Positions 1 through 10,723 of a stretch of DNA of 51,704 bases are shown here, piece by piece. This DNA is from Bacteroidales bacterium (GTDB lineage Bacteria > Bacteroidota > Bacteroidia > Bacteroidales > UBA932): assembly GCA_024398075.1 (NCBI GenBank), contig JAKSJM010000015.1, forward strand, positions 1-51,704, written 5' to 3'. The translations under genes and the position numbers were made by a program. Numbering within the stretch: position 1 is the stretch's first letter; each line of letters starts with the position of its first letter. A model generated the notes under the pieces. The model did no database searches and was not told the DNA's origin. It saw only the letters and a program-made list of their open reading frames with translations.

Positions 1-8
1 CAATTCCT

Positions 9-31
9 CCCAGAAACTGAAGATTTCTGGG
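9..31 (+). terminator. Hairpin at left edge, terminator of an upstream gene
   Basis: An 8-bp perfect stem (CCCAGAAA at 9-16 with TTTCTGGG at 24-31) and a 7-nt loop are followed by TTTCCTT. It lies 19 nt before the M20 peptidase start, so it most likely ends a plus-strand gene outside the window. No TAnnTTTG element is visible between it and the next ATG, so the peptidase may depend on read-through. Confidence 0.6.
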
Positions 32-50
32 TTTCCTTGACGCATTAATT

Positions 51-1397
51 ATGAAGAATTACATCAAACAGAATAAGGAAAGGTTCCTGGAGGAGCTCTT
101 CTCTATCCTCAGAATCCCTTCAGTGAGCGCTCAGGCTGCTCACAAGCCAGACATGCAGAAGTGTGCGGAGAGGCTTGCAGCCCTCCTCGTTGAGGCCGGA
201 GCCGACATGGCGCAGGTATACCCTACCGACGGCAACCCTGTAGTTTATGGAGAGAAAATCATAGACCCTTCGCTCAAGACAGTGCTCATCTATGGTCACT
301 ACGACGTACAGCCTGCAGAGCCACTTGAGAAGTGGAACTCAAATCCATTCGAGCCTGTCATCCACGACGACGCTATCTGGTGCCGTGGAGCAAATGACGA
401 CAAGGGCCAGCTCTTCATGCACATCAAGGCATTTGAGTTCATGGTAGCTACCGGCCAGCTCAAGCATAATGTCAAGTTCATGTTTGAGGGCGAGGAGGAA
501 ATCGGAAGTCCATCACTTCCTGCATGGGTAAAGCAGAACAAGAAGATGCTCAAGTCAGACATCTGTCTCGTTTCTGATACCACGATGATTTCGGAGAAAG
601 TGCCATCCATCAACTGCGGAATGCGAGGACTCGCCTATCTGCAGGTCGATGTCATTGGCCCGAACAAGGACCTCCACAGCGGCCACTACGGCGGCGCTAT
701 CGCGAACCCTATCAACATCCTCTGCGAGATGATCGCATCCCTTCATGATGAGAACGGAAAGGTCAATATACCTGGCTTCTACGACAAGGTAGTGGAGCTC
801 TCACGCAAGGATAGGAAGATGCTTTCGCGTGCTCCATTTGACATGAAGGAATACAAGGAATTCCTTGACATCAAGGCGGTCAAGGGTGAGCAGGGATACA
901 CCACCATGGAGCGTACCGGCATTAGGCCTTGCCTCGACGTTTGTGGCATCTGGGGTGGATATACCGGAGAAGGAGCGAAGACCGTTCTGCCTTCTGAAGC
1001 TCATGCCAAGATCTCGATGAGACTCGTACCAAACCAAGTCAGCGGAGAGATCACAAAGCTTTTCAAGAAGCATTTTGAAAAGATCGCGCCTCCTTATGTA
1101 AAGGTCAAGGTAACTCCATTCGAGGGTGGTGACGGATTCCTCATCCCTATTTCTTCAGACGCTTATAAGGCAGCATCCAAGGCTATGACTGAAGTATACG
1201 GCATCGAGCCTGTACCATCACGCGGAGGCGGCAGCATCCCTGTCCTCGCTGAGGTTCAGAAGATACTCGGTATCGATCCTCTCCTCATGGGATTCGGTCT
1301 CGAGAGAGATACCATCCACTCCCCTAACGAGAGCTATCTTCTCAAGCAGCTTTTCGCCGGTATGGAGTCTATCGCCCTGTTCTACAGATACTTCTAG
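51..1397 (+). CDS. M20 family metallodipeptidase
   Basis: A 448-residue cytosolic peptidase of the M20 family (carnosinase/CNDP-type), expected to hydrolyse dipeptides with a two-zinc centre. Seen in the sequence: the YGHYDVQP motif (H83, D85), the bridging aspartate in RGANDDKGQ (near D116), the catalytic glutamate pair in FEGEEEIGS (near 149-150), a third metal aspartate in VSDTTM (D176), the dimerisation/substrate histidine in DLHSGHYGG (H209) and a late metal histidine in DTIHSPNE (H423). Length is normal for the family and there is no signal peptide. The start at 51 gives the usual N-terminus. It converges on clpX with only 23 nt between stop codons. Substrate specificity cannot be read from the sequence. 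Confidence 0.93.
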   Translation: MKNYIKQNKERFLEELFSILRIPSVSAQAAHKPDMQKCAERLAALLVEAGADMAQVYPTDGNPVVYGEKIIDPSLKTVLIYGHYDVQPAEPLEKWNSNPFEPVIHDDAIWCRGANDDKGQLFMHIKAFEFMVATGQLKHNVKFMFEGEEEIGSPSLPAWVKQNKKMLKSDICLVSDTTMISEKVPSINCGMRGLAYLQVDVIGPNKDLHSGHYGGAIANPINILCEMIASLHDENGKVNIPGFYDKVVELSRKDRKMLSRAPFDMKEYKEFLDIKAVKGEQGYTTMERTGIRPCLDVCGIWGGYTGEGAKTVLPSEAHAKISMRLVPNQVSGEITKLFKKHFEKIAPPYVKVKVTPFEGGDGFLIPISSDAYKAASKAMTEVYGIEPVPSRGGGSIPVLAEVQKILGIDPLLMGFGLERDTIHSPNESYLLKQLFAGMESIALFYRYF

Positions 1398-1408
1398 GGA
1401 CTTAAAAT

Positions 1409-1437
1409 AGATGGAGGACGCTAAGCGTTCTCCATCT
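1409..1437. terminator. Bidirectional terminator enclosing the clpX stop codon
   Basis: A stem of about 12 bp pairs 1409-1420 (AGATGGAGGACG) with 1426-1437 (CGTTCTCCATCT, including one G-T wobble), with loop CTAAG. Plus-strand continuation is TTTTCTTTT; minus-strand continuation is TATTTTAAG. It can therefore end both the M20 peptidase and clpX transcripts. The clpX stop codon (complement of CTA at 1421-1423) sits in the loop and the right arm is coding sequence for the ClpX tail. Confidence 0.8.
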
Positions 1438-2653
1438 TTTCTTTTGCATAGTCAAGAGTGACCGTGAATGTCTTCTTCTTGGATGAAGGAGCTTCATACA
1501 TCGCATCATCCATGATCTGCTCACAGATGCTTCTAAGTCCTCGAGCACCAAGTCCATTCTTGATCGAAGTGTCAACGATGAAGTCCAGCACCTCTGGCTC
1601 AATGATGAGCTTCTGTCCATCCATCTCAAATATCTTCTCATACTGCTTCAGGATAGCATTTTTTGGCTCGGTAAGGATCCTCTTGAGTGCATCCCTGTCA
1701 AGGTGATCAAGGTATGTCACGATAGGAAGTCGTCCGAGAATCTCAGGAATGAGTCCGTAGCCTCTAAGATCCTGCGCAGTAACATACTTGAGAAGATTCT
1801 CCTTATCGATCTTCTGCTTCTCGATAGCACCGAAACCTATCACCTGAGTGTTTAGTCTCTGGGCAATCTTTCGCTCTATGCCCTCGAAAGCACCACCACA
1901 GATGAAGAGGATGTTCTGTGTATTTACATGAATGAACTCCTGCTCAGGGTGCTTTCTACCACCCTTAGGTGGGACATTCACTACATTGCCCTCAAGGAGC
2001 TTCAGCAGAGCCTGCTGCACGCCCTCTCCGCTGACATCACGGGTGATGCTTGGGTTATCGCTCTTACGGGCTACCTTGTCTATCTCATCGATGAATACAA
2101 TGCCACGTTCCGCCTTCTGGAGATCGAAGTCAGCCTCTTGAAGGAGTCTGGTAAGGATACTTTCCACATCCTCTCCCACATATCCAGCCTCTGTCAGGAC
2201 TGTGGCGTCTACGATAGTGAAAGGCACATCGAGCATCTTCGCAATGGTTCTGGCCAGGAGTGTCTTTCCCGTACCTGTAGGACCTACCATGAGAATGTTT
2301 GACTTCTCCAGCTCTATGCCATCGTCTTCCTTGGCAATGAGATTGTGATTAACTCTCTTATAGTGGTTATAGACAGCGACAGCGAGAAGTTTCTTCGCTC
2401 TGTCCTGGCCTATGACGTACTGGTCAAGAAATTCCTTTATCTTCTTCGGCTTCTGAAGCGACCACTTCTTAGCATCAGCTTCAGCATTGGCAGCAGAAGT
2501 GTTCTTCTCGAAGTCGCGAAGGTAGTCGGCGGCAAGATGGACGCAGTCACTGCAGATGTACCCATCTATACCGCTCAGAAGCAGAGGGACCTCGCTCTCG
2601 CTCCTGCCGCAGAACATACAATGGTTCTGCCTTCCTTTATTTCCTCCCGCCAT
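1421..2653 (-). CDS. clpX: ATP-dependent Clp protease ATP-binding subunit ClpX
   Basis: AAA+ unfoldase that threads tagged proteins into ClpP. In order: a C4 zinc-binding domain (C12, C15, C34, C37), Walker A GPTGTGKT (124-131), the pore-1 loop GYVGED (157-162), Walker B FIDEIDK (187-193), the RKH loop (233-235), the ClpP-docking IGFG loop (272-275) and a sensor-2 arginine in GARGLRS. The length of 410 residues matches ClpX. The gene starts 2 nt after the clpP stop, so the two are translated from one mRNA. Its 3' end forms half of the terminator at 1409-1437. Confidence 0.97.
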   Translation of the reverse strand: MAGGNKGRQNHCMFCGRSESEVPLLLSGIDGYICSDCVHLAADYLRDFEKNTSAANAEADAKKWSLQKPKKIKEFLDQYVIGQDRAKKLLAVAVYNHYKRVNHNLIAKEDDGIELEKSNILMVGPTGTGKTLLARTIAKMLDVPFTIVDATVLTEAGYVGEDVESILTRLLQEADFDLQKAERGIVFIDEIDKVARKSDNPSITRDVSGEGVQQALLKLLEGNVVNVPPKGGRKHPEQEFIHVNTQNILFICGGAFEGIERKIAQRLNTQVIGFGAIEKQKIDKENLLKYVTAQDLRGYGLIPEILGRLPIVTYLDHLDRDALKRILTEPKNAILKQYEKIFEMDGQKLIIEPEVLDFIVDTSIKNGLGARGLRSICEQIMDDAMYEAPSSKKKTFTVTLDYAKEKMENA

Positions 2654-2655
2654 AA

Positions 2656-3330
2656 CTATTTCGCCCTCTTAGAGAGAATCTCGTCTATCATTCCGTACTC
2701 TTTCGCCTCCTGTGCTGTCATCCAGTAGTCTCTATCTGCATCGGCGAAAACCTTGTCGAATGGCTGTCCTGACCTATCGGCTATGATGCTGATAAGCTCG
2801 GTGCGGGTCTTCTCGATCTCCTTCGCTGCGATAAGGATATCACTTGCCTGCCCATGCGCGCCACCGAGTGGCTGATGGATAAGGACCTTCGAGTGAGGAA
2901 GAGCCGAACGCTTGCCTTTCGCACCGGCACACAGGAGCACAGAACCCATGGAGGCAGCCATACCTGTGCAGATGGTAGCCACCTCTGGCTCAATCAATTC
3001 CATCGTATCGAGGATACCGAGTCCAGAAGTCACCTGGCCACCAGGAGTATTAAGATAAAGCGAAATATCTGCGTTTGAATCGGTGGATGCAAGGAAAAGC
3101 AGCTGCGCCTGGACGATGTTTGCGACATCGTCATCTATAGGGCAGCCAAGCCAGATGACGCGGTCAAGAAGCAATCGCGAGAACACGTCTAGCTGAGCCA
3201 TATTGAGCTTGCGCTCCTCGATGATAGTAGGATTTATGTAAGCATCAGTAGCCTTCTGATAGCGGTCAAGGGTCAGTGAACTGATTCCCCTGCCGAGTGT
3301 GGCGTATTTGTTAAACTCTTTATTGTCCAT
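2656..3330 (-). CDS. clpP: ATP-dependent Clp protease proteolytic subunit ClpP
   Basis: Self-compartmentalised serine protease, the partner of ClpX. Catalytic triad by alignment to the E. coli spacing: S127 in GMAASMGS, H152 in VLIHQPLGG and D201 in DRDYWM. The 224-residue length includes an N-terminal extension of about 30 residues relative to E. coli ClpP, usual in Bacteroidota and probably processed. The gene precedes clpX by 2 nt and follows tig by 78 nt. That gap contains two hairpins and no clear TAnnTTTG promoter, so expression may come from tig by read-through or from a promoter within tig. Confidence 0.97.
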   Translation of the reverse strand: MDNKEFNKYATLGRGISSLTLDRYQKATDAYINPTIIEERKLNMAQLDVFSRLLLDRVIWLGCPIDDDVANIVQAQLLFLASTDSNADISLYLNTPGGQVTSGLGILDTMELIEPEVATICTGMAASMGSVLLCAGAKGKRSALPHSKVLIHQPLGGAHGQASDILIAAKEIEKTRTELISIIADRSGQPFDKVFADADRDYWMTAQEAKEYGMIDEILSKRAK

Positions 3331-3345
3331 AGTCGTCTTAAAAAT

Positions 3346-3377
3346 GAATCAGGGTCGCCAAACGGCAATCCTGATTC
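3346..3377 (-). terminator. Hairpin between tig and clpP, possible attenuator
   Basis: An 8-bp outer stem (GAATCAGG/CCTGATTC) encloses a small inner GCC/GGC stem. On the minus strand it is followed by ATTTTTAAG. It ends 16 nt before the clpP ATG. Its position and U-run look like an intrinsic terminator after tig, but clpPX has no obvious promoter downstream of it, so partial termination is likely. Confidence 0.6.
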
Positions 3378-3391
3378 AATATTACATCAAA

Positions 3392-3408
3392 TTTGCGAAA
3401 AACGCAAA
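3392..3408 (-). other. Small hairpin directly after the tig stop
   Basis: TTTGCG and CGCAAA arms flank a five-T loop on the minus strand, starting at the nucleotide after the tig stop codon. With the hairpin at 3346-3377 it makes a tandem pair in the tig-clpP gap; it may protect the tig 3' end or mark an RNA processing site. Confidence 0.45.
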
Positions 3409-4722
3409 CTATTTGAGCTCTCTGAACTTCTCTACAGAGATAGTCTTCTTCTCGAGTGACACCTTCTCACGTGCTGCAGCGAGAACCTTCTGCTCTGCTA
3501 CCTGCTCGATGAGTCTCTCAACCTGCTTGCGGTCCTCAAGCATCTTGTTTGCTGCGTCAGCGATGAACTGCTCAGGAACGTTTGCCATGCCGTACATAGC
3601 GTACTGGTATGAAACGAATCCCTTGGCTGCCTCACGAAGGTCGTTCTCCTCGATCTTGAGCTCGAACTTCTTCATAAGGTAGTCGCTGATCATCTGCCAG
3701 CGGTAGTCAGCGAGGAATGCATCGAACTCCTTCTCGATCTGCTCCATGGTGAACTTCTCCTTGTTCATAGAGTAGAGCCATCTCTTGAGGAAGTTCTCAG
3801 GAAGTTTCACGTCAGCCTTAGCTACAATGTAGTCCTTGAGGTCCTTAGAAAGACGATAGTCAGCCTCCTGACGATAGTTCTCAGCAAGCTGCTCAGCAAC
3901 CTTCTTCTCGAACTCGTCCTCGCCCTTTACTACGCCCTCACCATAGATCTTATCATAGGTCTCCTGACAGTTCTCAGCAGCCATGTAAGTCTTGATATTA
4001 ACGACTGTAGCCTGGAATACAGGGTTAACGTTTGCGAGCTCCTCCTTCTTGACCTTAAGAAGGGTAGCACGGTCGCCCTCTCTCTCGAGAAGCTCGTTAA
4101 CATTGATCTCAAGCTTATCGCCTGCCTTTACGCTCATGAGAGCTGGCTTCATCTCCTCCTTTACGTCTCTCATGGAGATGTACGCATTCTCTACTGTCTT
4201 CTCCTCATTCTCGAGGTCAACGTAGATATATGACTCAGCAGCTGGAGACTCAACCTCCTGGAGGTCACCATACTGCATAAGCATGTTCTTCTTCATCTCT
4301 GCCTTAGCCTCTGCAGTGCTCTTGATAGTATAGTTAACTACCTTGTCGCTGTCAGAAAGCTCGAAATCAATAACTGGCTGCTTAGCGATGTCGAACATGA
4401 AAACGAAATCGTTTCCATCCTTCCACTCTACCTCAGGCTGATTCTCGCTTGCGATAGGCTCGCCGAGTACATCGATCTGGTTCTCCTTGATGTAGCTGTC
4501 AAGCTGCTGGCCCACGAGATCATTGATCGCATCGCCAAGGCACTGCTCGCCATATACCTTCTCGATAAGGCCCATAGGTACCATACCTTTTCTGAAGCCC
4601 TTGAATTCTGCTACCTTCTTACGCTCGTTAAGCTTCTTCTTCTTCACTGGAGCGTAGTCCTCTGCTGTGATGGTAAGAGTGAGTTCAGTGGTGAACTCAT
4701 CAATTTTTCTATCTTTTATCAT
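3409..4722 (-). CDS. tig: Trigger factor (ribosome-associated chaperone/PPIase)
   Basis: The 437-residue protein has the three-part layout of trigger factor: an N-terminal ribosome-binding domain with the tail-loop segment FKGFRKGMVPMGLIEKVYG (about 38-57), a middle FKBP-like region that is divergent as in other Bacteroidota, and a long helical C-terminal chaperone domain rich in E, K and A. It binds nascent chains at the exit tunnel. Gene order tig-clpP-clpX is the classic cluster linking folding and degradation. A full promoter lies just upstream (4756-4786), giving a leader of about 30 nt. Confidence 0.93.
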   Translation of the reverse strand: MIKDRKIDEFTTELTLTITAEDYAPVKKKKLNERKKVAEFKGFRKGMVPMGLIEKVYGEQCLGDAINDLVGQQLDSYIKENQIDVLGEPIASENQPEVEWKDGNDFVFMFDIAKQPVIDFELSDSDKVVNYTIKSTAEAKAEMKKNMLMQYGDLQEVESPAAESYIYVDLENEEKTVENAYISMRDVKEEMKPALMSVKAGDKLEINVNELLEREGDRATLLKVKKEELANVNPVFQATVVNIKTYMAAENCQETYDKIYGEGVVKGEDEFEKKVAEQLAENYRQEADYRLSKDLKDYIVAKADVKLPENFLKRWLYSMNKEKFTMEQIEKEFDAFLADYRWQMISDYLMKKFELKIEENDLREAAKGFVSYQYAMYGMANVPEQFIADAANKMLEDRKQVERLIEQVAEQKVLAAAREKVSLEKKTISVEKFRELK

Positions 4723-4755
4723 TGTTTCTATAATTTATTGTCCAAAAATGGGGTG

Positions 4756-4786
4756 CAAATATAAGCATTAAATATGGAATAATCAA
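4756..4786 (-). promoter_or_regulatory. Promoter of tig(-clpP-clpX)
   Basis: On the minus strand TTG (complement of CAA at 4784-4786), 20 nt, then TATATTTG (complement of 4756-4763). This is an exact Bacteroidota -33/-7 pair. It overlaps the region just after the stop of the upstream HD phosphodiesterase gene, so tig is transcribed independently of it. Confidence 0.8.
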
Positions 4787-4789
4787 TGA

Positions 4790-6835
4790 TTAGCGTGCCG
4801 GGTAGGCCACTCTCTCATGATACAGCTGGGCAAGGTATGACTTGAGAGACTCCTTCACGAGATTAAGCTCCTTGATGGAGATGGACGCCTCATCAAGCTG
4901 GCCTTCAGAGACTTTGATGGAAACCATCTTCTCCACAAACACACTGAATGCATCTGGAATCGTGGTGTCCATGGTTCGAGACGCCGCCTCAATGGTGTCG
5001 CAGAGCATAAGGATGACCTGTTCCTTGGTCTGAGGCTTGCTTCCAGGATACCTGAATGCAGCATCTGCTGCCGGGTCACCACCATCACGAAGATACTGGC
5101 TGTAGAAATAACCAGTACGTGAATTTCCGTGATGAGTGCTTATGAAGTCAATTATAATCTGCGGAAGCTTGTGTGCCTTGGCGATCTCCACTCCATCAGC
5201 GACATGCTTGATGATATCATGTGCGCTCTGCTCTGCAGAAAGATCGAGATGGTACAGATGACGCTGATCCTCAGGCAGAAGATTCTCATTCTCAATGAAA
5301 CAGGTAGGATTATTCATCTTGCCGAGGTCGTGGTACAGCGCGGCAGCGCGAACGAGGAGCGCATTCGCTCCGATAGAGCGCGCAGCGGCATCCGCCATGC
5401 TCATGACCTGAAGGCTGTGCTGGTATGTGCCTGGAGCCTTCTTCTCAAGCTCTCGGAGCAATGTGTTCGATGTGTCAGTGAGATCACGAAGCCTTGAGTC
5501 GGACATCAGGTCGAAGAGTTTCTCAAACAAAAGAGTGAGTGGGAAGAATATCACCGACAGGCACGAAGATATGAAAAGGAAGAGGATGGACATAAAGAAA
5601 GATCCATTGCCCATATCTATCATTCTGAATGCCAAGAACACTAAAAGCATTATGACGAAAGCAGCAAATGCCATGAGGAACTGCTGCCAAACCTTCGAGA
5701 AGTACCTATACGCAAGGATGAAGAACACGCCCGAGCAGAGGAAGATGGTAAATAGCACCACACCTGAGTTCGCGAAGATAAGGAGCGGAATGAGTGAAAC
5801 TACATAGACGGGAATCACCACCCTATTCCTGAAGAACGGAACCATCCAGAGTGCCAATGCTGGCAGTGGAAGCATATACAGGAAGAATGGCGCGTAGCGG
5901 CTGACGAGCAGAGAAGCCGTCGAAGCCAGCACGATCATGACCACGATGTACCAGATCTTGTTCGCCTCCATAAGCAGAGCTGAGTTCACAGAGAAAACAG
6001 TAGCATACAGAAGCAAGACAATGAAAATGGCTATCAGAAGGTTCCCGAGCCACACCAGGATACCAGGGCCATTCGAGCCCATTGACCTTTCAAACTCCAC
6101 CTTGTACGAGTCAAGCTTCTGCGCCACCTCTGCGGTGATGACCTCGCCCTCAGAGACAATCAGCTGTCCCTTGTTCACAAACCCGACGGTAGGCGAAATG
6201 GACTTGATGGACTCGGAATGTGCGAGCTCAGATGTCTGCTTGTCGTAAGTGATATTTGGGACAATGAGATCGTATACAGAGTACCTTCTCAGCACTGAAT
6301 CCACATTAACCCTCGGGTATGACTTACTTACATCCGAAAGAAGCCTTGCCTTGGCATCCGAAAGTTTAAGTATCTCAGAAACAGGCATTTTCGTAGCTTT
6401 CTTATTCCTCTGGACAATAACTACCTGGTTCGATGGATCATCATTTCTACGATCCATTTTCACACCGTCGTCAGAGACTATCTCCCTGTTCATGAGGGAA
6501 GTCATAGCTGTGACAACTGCAGGTTTCATGGCGCTTGATCGCTCGAAGTCGATGCCCTGAAGACTCTTGAGGGCCTTGTTTGTGACATCATTTGAATACC
6601 TGTAGTAAGGGACAACAGAAGTAAGCGACTTTTCAGCCTCCTCACGTATCTGATCTGATGGTTTAAGTACAGGGAAGTCAAACTGAGCCACGAGAGACTC
6701 GTAATTCCAGATGGAACCCTTCTTGTACTCATAACCAAACTTAGCAGAGCGTGGCATAAGTAGCAGCAGCGCTACCAGAAGCAACGCAAACGGAAGAAGG
6801 TCCTGAGCCCTTTTTGGCAGTTTTTTTATCTTCAT
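4790..6835 (-). CDS. 7TM-HD family cyclic-di-AMP phosphodiesterase (PgpH-like)
   Basis: A 681-residue membrane protein with an N-terminal anchor (about 12-28), a large extracytoplasmic domain (about 30-255), a 7TM block (about 260-430) and a cytoplasmic HD hydrolase domain. The HD part shows YQHSLQVM, YHDLGKM (near residue 500) and the downstream HHGNSRTGY. This order matches PgpH/YqfF proteins, which cleave c-di-AMP to pApA and so influence osmotic and cell-wall homeostasis. The activity is inferred from the family. It follows gyrB by 71 nt containing a hairpin; a degraded -7 element close to its start is not convincing. Confidence 0.88.
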   Translation of the reverse strand: MKIKKLPKRAQDLLPFALLLVALLLLMPRSAKFGYEYKKGSIWNYESLVAQFDFPVLKPSDQIREEAEKSLTSVVPYYRYSNDVTNKALKSLQGIDFERSSAMKPAVVTAMTSLMNREIVSDDGVKMDRRNDDPSNQVVIVQRNKKATKMPVSEILKLSDAKARLLSDVSKSYPRVNVDSVLRRYSVYDLIVPNITYDKQTSELAHSESIKSISPTVGFVNKGQLIVSEGEVITAEVAQKLDSYKVEFERSMGSNGPGILVWLGNLLIAIFIVLLLYATVFSVNSALLMEANKIWYIVVMIVLASTASLLVSRYAPFFLYMLPLPALALWMVPFFRNRVVIPVYVVSLIPLLIFANSGVVLFTIFLCSGVFFILAYRYFSKVWQQFLMAFAAFVIMLLVFLAFRMIDMGNGSFFMSILFLFISSCLSVIFFPLTLLFEKLFDLMSDSRLRDLTDTSNTLLRELEKKAPGTYQHSLQVMSMADAAARSIGANALLVRAAALYHDLGKMNNPTCFIENENLLPEDQRHLYHLDLSAEQSAHDIIKHVADGVEIAKAHKLPQIIIDFISTHHGNSRTGYFYSQYLRDGGDPAADAAFRYPGSKPQTKEQVILMLCDTIEAASRTMDTTIPDAFSVFVEKMVSIKVSEGQLDEASISIKELNLVKESLKSYLAQLYHERVAYPAR

Positions 6836-6857
6836 GATGCAAATCTTGAAAATCGGT

Positions 6858-6886
6858 GAAAGCCAACCTTGGTCAGGCTGGCTTTC
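6858..6886 (-). terminator. Hairpin after gyrB
   Basis: An 8-bp stem (GAAAGCCA 6858-6865 with TGGCTTTC 6879-6886) starts about 20 nt after the gyrB stop. The following minus-strand run is only GATTTTC, so termination may be incomplete and the HD phosphodiesterase may be co-transcribed. Confidence 0.5.
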
Positions 6887-6906
6887 TCATTATTCACTAT
6901 TTACGA

Positions 6907-8922
<2,016 letters not shown>

Positions 8923-8932
8923 TTATTTGTAG

Positions 8933-8951
8933 ACGCGCCAAATTCGCGCGT
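8933..8951 (-). promoter_or_regulatory. Hairpin in gyrB leader
   Basis: ACGCGC (8933-8938) and GCGCGT (8946-8951) form a perfect GC-rich 6-bp stem with a 7-nt loop inside the predicted 5' UTR, ending 16 nt before the gyrB ATG. It could influence translation or act as an operator; no known ligand or factor is implied. Confidence 0.4.
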
Positions 8952-8964
8952 TTGCATTAACTTA

Positions 8965-8972
8965 CAAATGTA
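8965..8972 (-). promoter_or_regulatory. gyrB promoter -7 element
   Basis: TACATTTG on the minus strand, with a TTG 22 nt further upstream; predicted start of transcription is about 43 nt before the gyrB ATG. It lies in the gap after the outer-membrane barrel gene, where no terminator is visible. Confidence 0.65.
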
Positions 8973-8981
8973 CGAAAAATA

Positions 8982-10718
8982 TTAGAAATTAAGGCAAACT
9001 CCAAGGGTAAAATATAGTCCCTTTTCTGCATAAAATACATCTCTTTGTATGGTCTGACACAGGAGGTTACCTCCCTTTGCCCATACAGAAAGTTTCTGAG
9101 TCGCCTTGAACTCTGCATTGACGCCCAGATCTACCCAGCCAGGCACCTTGATGGCATCATAGAGTGGGCACTCCTGGGCGAATTTTCTCGCAGTCTGCCC
9201 TTCGACTGTGACACCCGCGTAGATTCTCTTGTTCCAGTTATAGTTAAACTCAGCAGAACCCTTGAACATAGGAAGAAGAAGATAGCCTCCTACGTTCTCT
9301 GCCTGCTTTTCCTTGACCGAGGAGTCCTGAAGCCTCATGTCAGCCTTGGCGTAGATGCGATCGCTCTTCCACTCTGCAGACGCGTCCATGTAAAGGACAT
9401 CATAATTGGTTCTGTAATACATAGGAGCGCTGACTTGAACCGCCCCTACTTTCCTCTGGTAGCAGAATCCGTCCATTAGAGCATTCTCATACTTTGCAAA
9501 TCCTGCATCGATAGATGCCTGAAGGTGTGAAGAGTATCTTCCTGACGCACCGACAAGAATGTTCATGGACTCGAAATCATTGTCCACCGCATTGTAGCCA
9601 TATCCAGGAAGTGACTGATACACAGAGGCGAAATGATGCTTCTTCGCAAAGTCGGTGAGTGTAACGATATCGCTTCCGCTATGATAGCCAGCAAATACAG
9701 TAAATAACTCAGGCACAAGCGTATACTCCACATCTACGGTAGGGAAAACATGCTGGCCATGAGTAAGCCCACCTGTACGAGCCACGATGTCGAGGGCACC
9801 GCTCACATGGAGATTTTCATGGCGCCAGTCCGTCTTCGGAGCGAAGCTGTACAAGCCATACTTGATGAGAGGCTCACGCTGACCCTCAGCGATGGACGCC
9901 ATCCTGCCAAGTTCAGCTTCTACATCTACACCGAACACGAAATCCCTCCAGCCGTATGTGGCCTTGACAAGAGCATCCACATTATAGTCACCGAAACTGC
10001 TGAAATCAGCATAGTGAACTCTCTGTCTTGCTGTGCTGTACGCCACGCTTCCTTCAAGTCCAAATGGCCAATCCATGAGGGACTTTCCATACGCAGTGAC
10101 ATCAAATGAATTCGTCAAAGTGGAATTTGGCGCCACAAGGAACTCCTGCTGCTTTCCTGTGGCAATGATATCGTACCCCAAATCAAGCGATGTAGCAAAA
10201 TGAGAGTTCGAGTAACGTGCCACAGCGCCAAGTCTATTTGTGAGATCGTATCCAAATGCGCTCGTATCCTTGGCAGTAGTCAAAACCCTATCCTCGATCA
10301 CTGGGCTAAAGACATGATGATTTCCAGCGAAACCCTTGAAATCATCATATACAGTCATGCGAATAGGGAATTTCTTGAACTTAGGAGACCATACGGCGGT
10401 GAGTTCAGGATGAAGGCTATAGCCTATACCAGCGCGTACATACAGGGATTTACCACCCGAAATACGCTCCTCTGGGCGAAAGCTCATAAGGTATGGGGAG
10501 AACTCGTATGCTCCCTTGTATGGATTCTCGAAAACCGAGTAATCAAAGTTCCAGTCAAACTTGAGGACACTGTCTGGCACTGCCATCTTCGGAGTGACCT
10601 TCTGTATGTCCATGAGCTTGCCTTCGTAGGTATTTGTGACCTGAACAGTAGGATTTATATTCTGCGCTCCAGCTACACCAGCCATAAGAAGCGCGGCGAT
10701 TGTAAATATCTTCTTCAT
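8982..10718 (-). CDS. Outer-membrane beta-barrel protein, function unknown
   Basis: 578 residues with a signal peptide (MKKIFTIAALLMAGVAGAQ, cleavage after the AGA-Q region) followed by alternating polar/aromatic strands throughout and a terminal strand ending in phenylalanine (GVCLNF), the usual barrel signal for BAM insertion. The first mature segment does not show a TonB box or plug domain that I can recognise. Homologues in Bacteroidales are usually annotated as hypothetical or TonB-dependent receptor-like. It starts 5 nt after the stop of the TPR gene, so the two form an operon and probably act together in the envelope (inference). Confidence 0.8.
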   Translation of the reverse strand: MKKIFTIAALLMAGVAGAQNINPTVQVTNTYEGKLMDIQKVTPKMAVPDSVLKFDWNFDYSVFENPYKGAYEFSPYLMSFRPEERISGGKSLYVRAGIGYSLHPELTAVWSPKFKKFPIRMTVYDDFKGFAGNHHVFSPVIEDRVLTTAKDTSAFGYDLTNRLGAVARYSNSHFATSLDLGYDIIATGKQQEFLVAPNSTLTNSFDVTAYGKSLMDWPFGLEGSVAYSTARQRVHYADFSSFGDYNVDALVKATYGWRDFVFGVDVEAELGRMASIAEGQREPLIKYGLYSFAPKTDWRHENLHVSGALDIVARTGGLTHGQHVFPTVDVEYTLVPELFTVFAGYHSGSDIVTLTDFAKKHHFASVYQSLPGYGYNAVDNDFESMNILVGASGRYSSHLQASIDAGFAKYENALMDGFCYQRKVGAVQVSAPMYYRTNYDVLYMDASAEWKSDRIYAKADMRLQDSSVKEKQAENVGGYLLLPMFKGSAEFNYNWNKRIYAGVTVEGQTARKFAQECPLYDAIKVPGWVDLGVNAEFKATQKLSVWAKGGNLLCQTIQRDVFYAEKGLYFTLGVCLNF

Positions 10719-10723
10719 AACGA

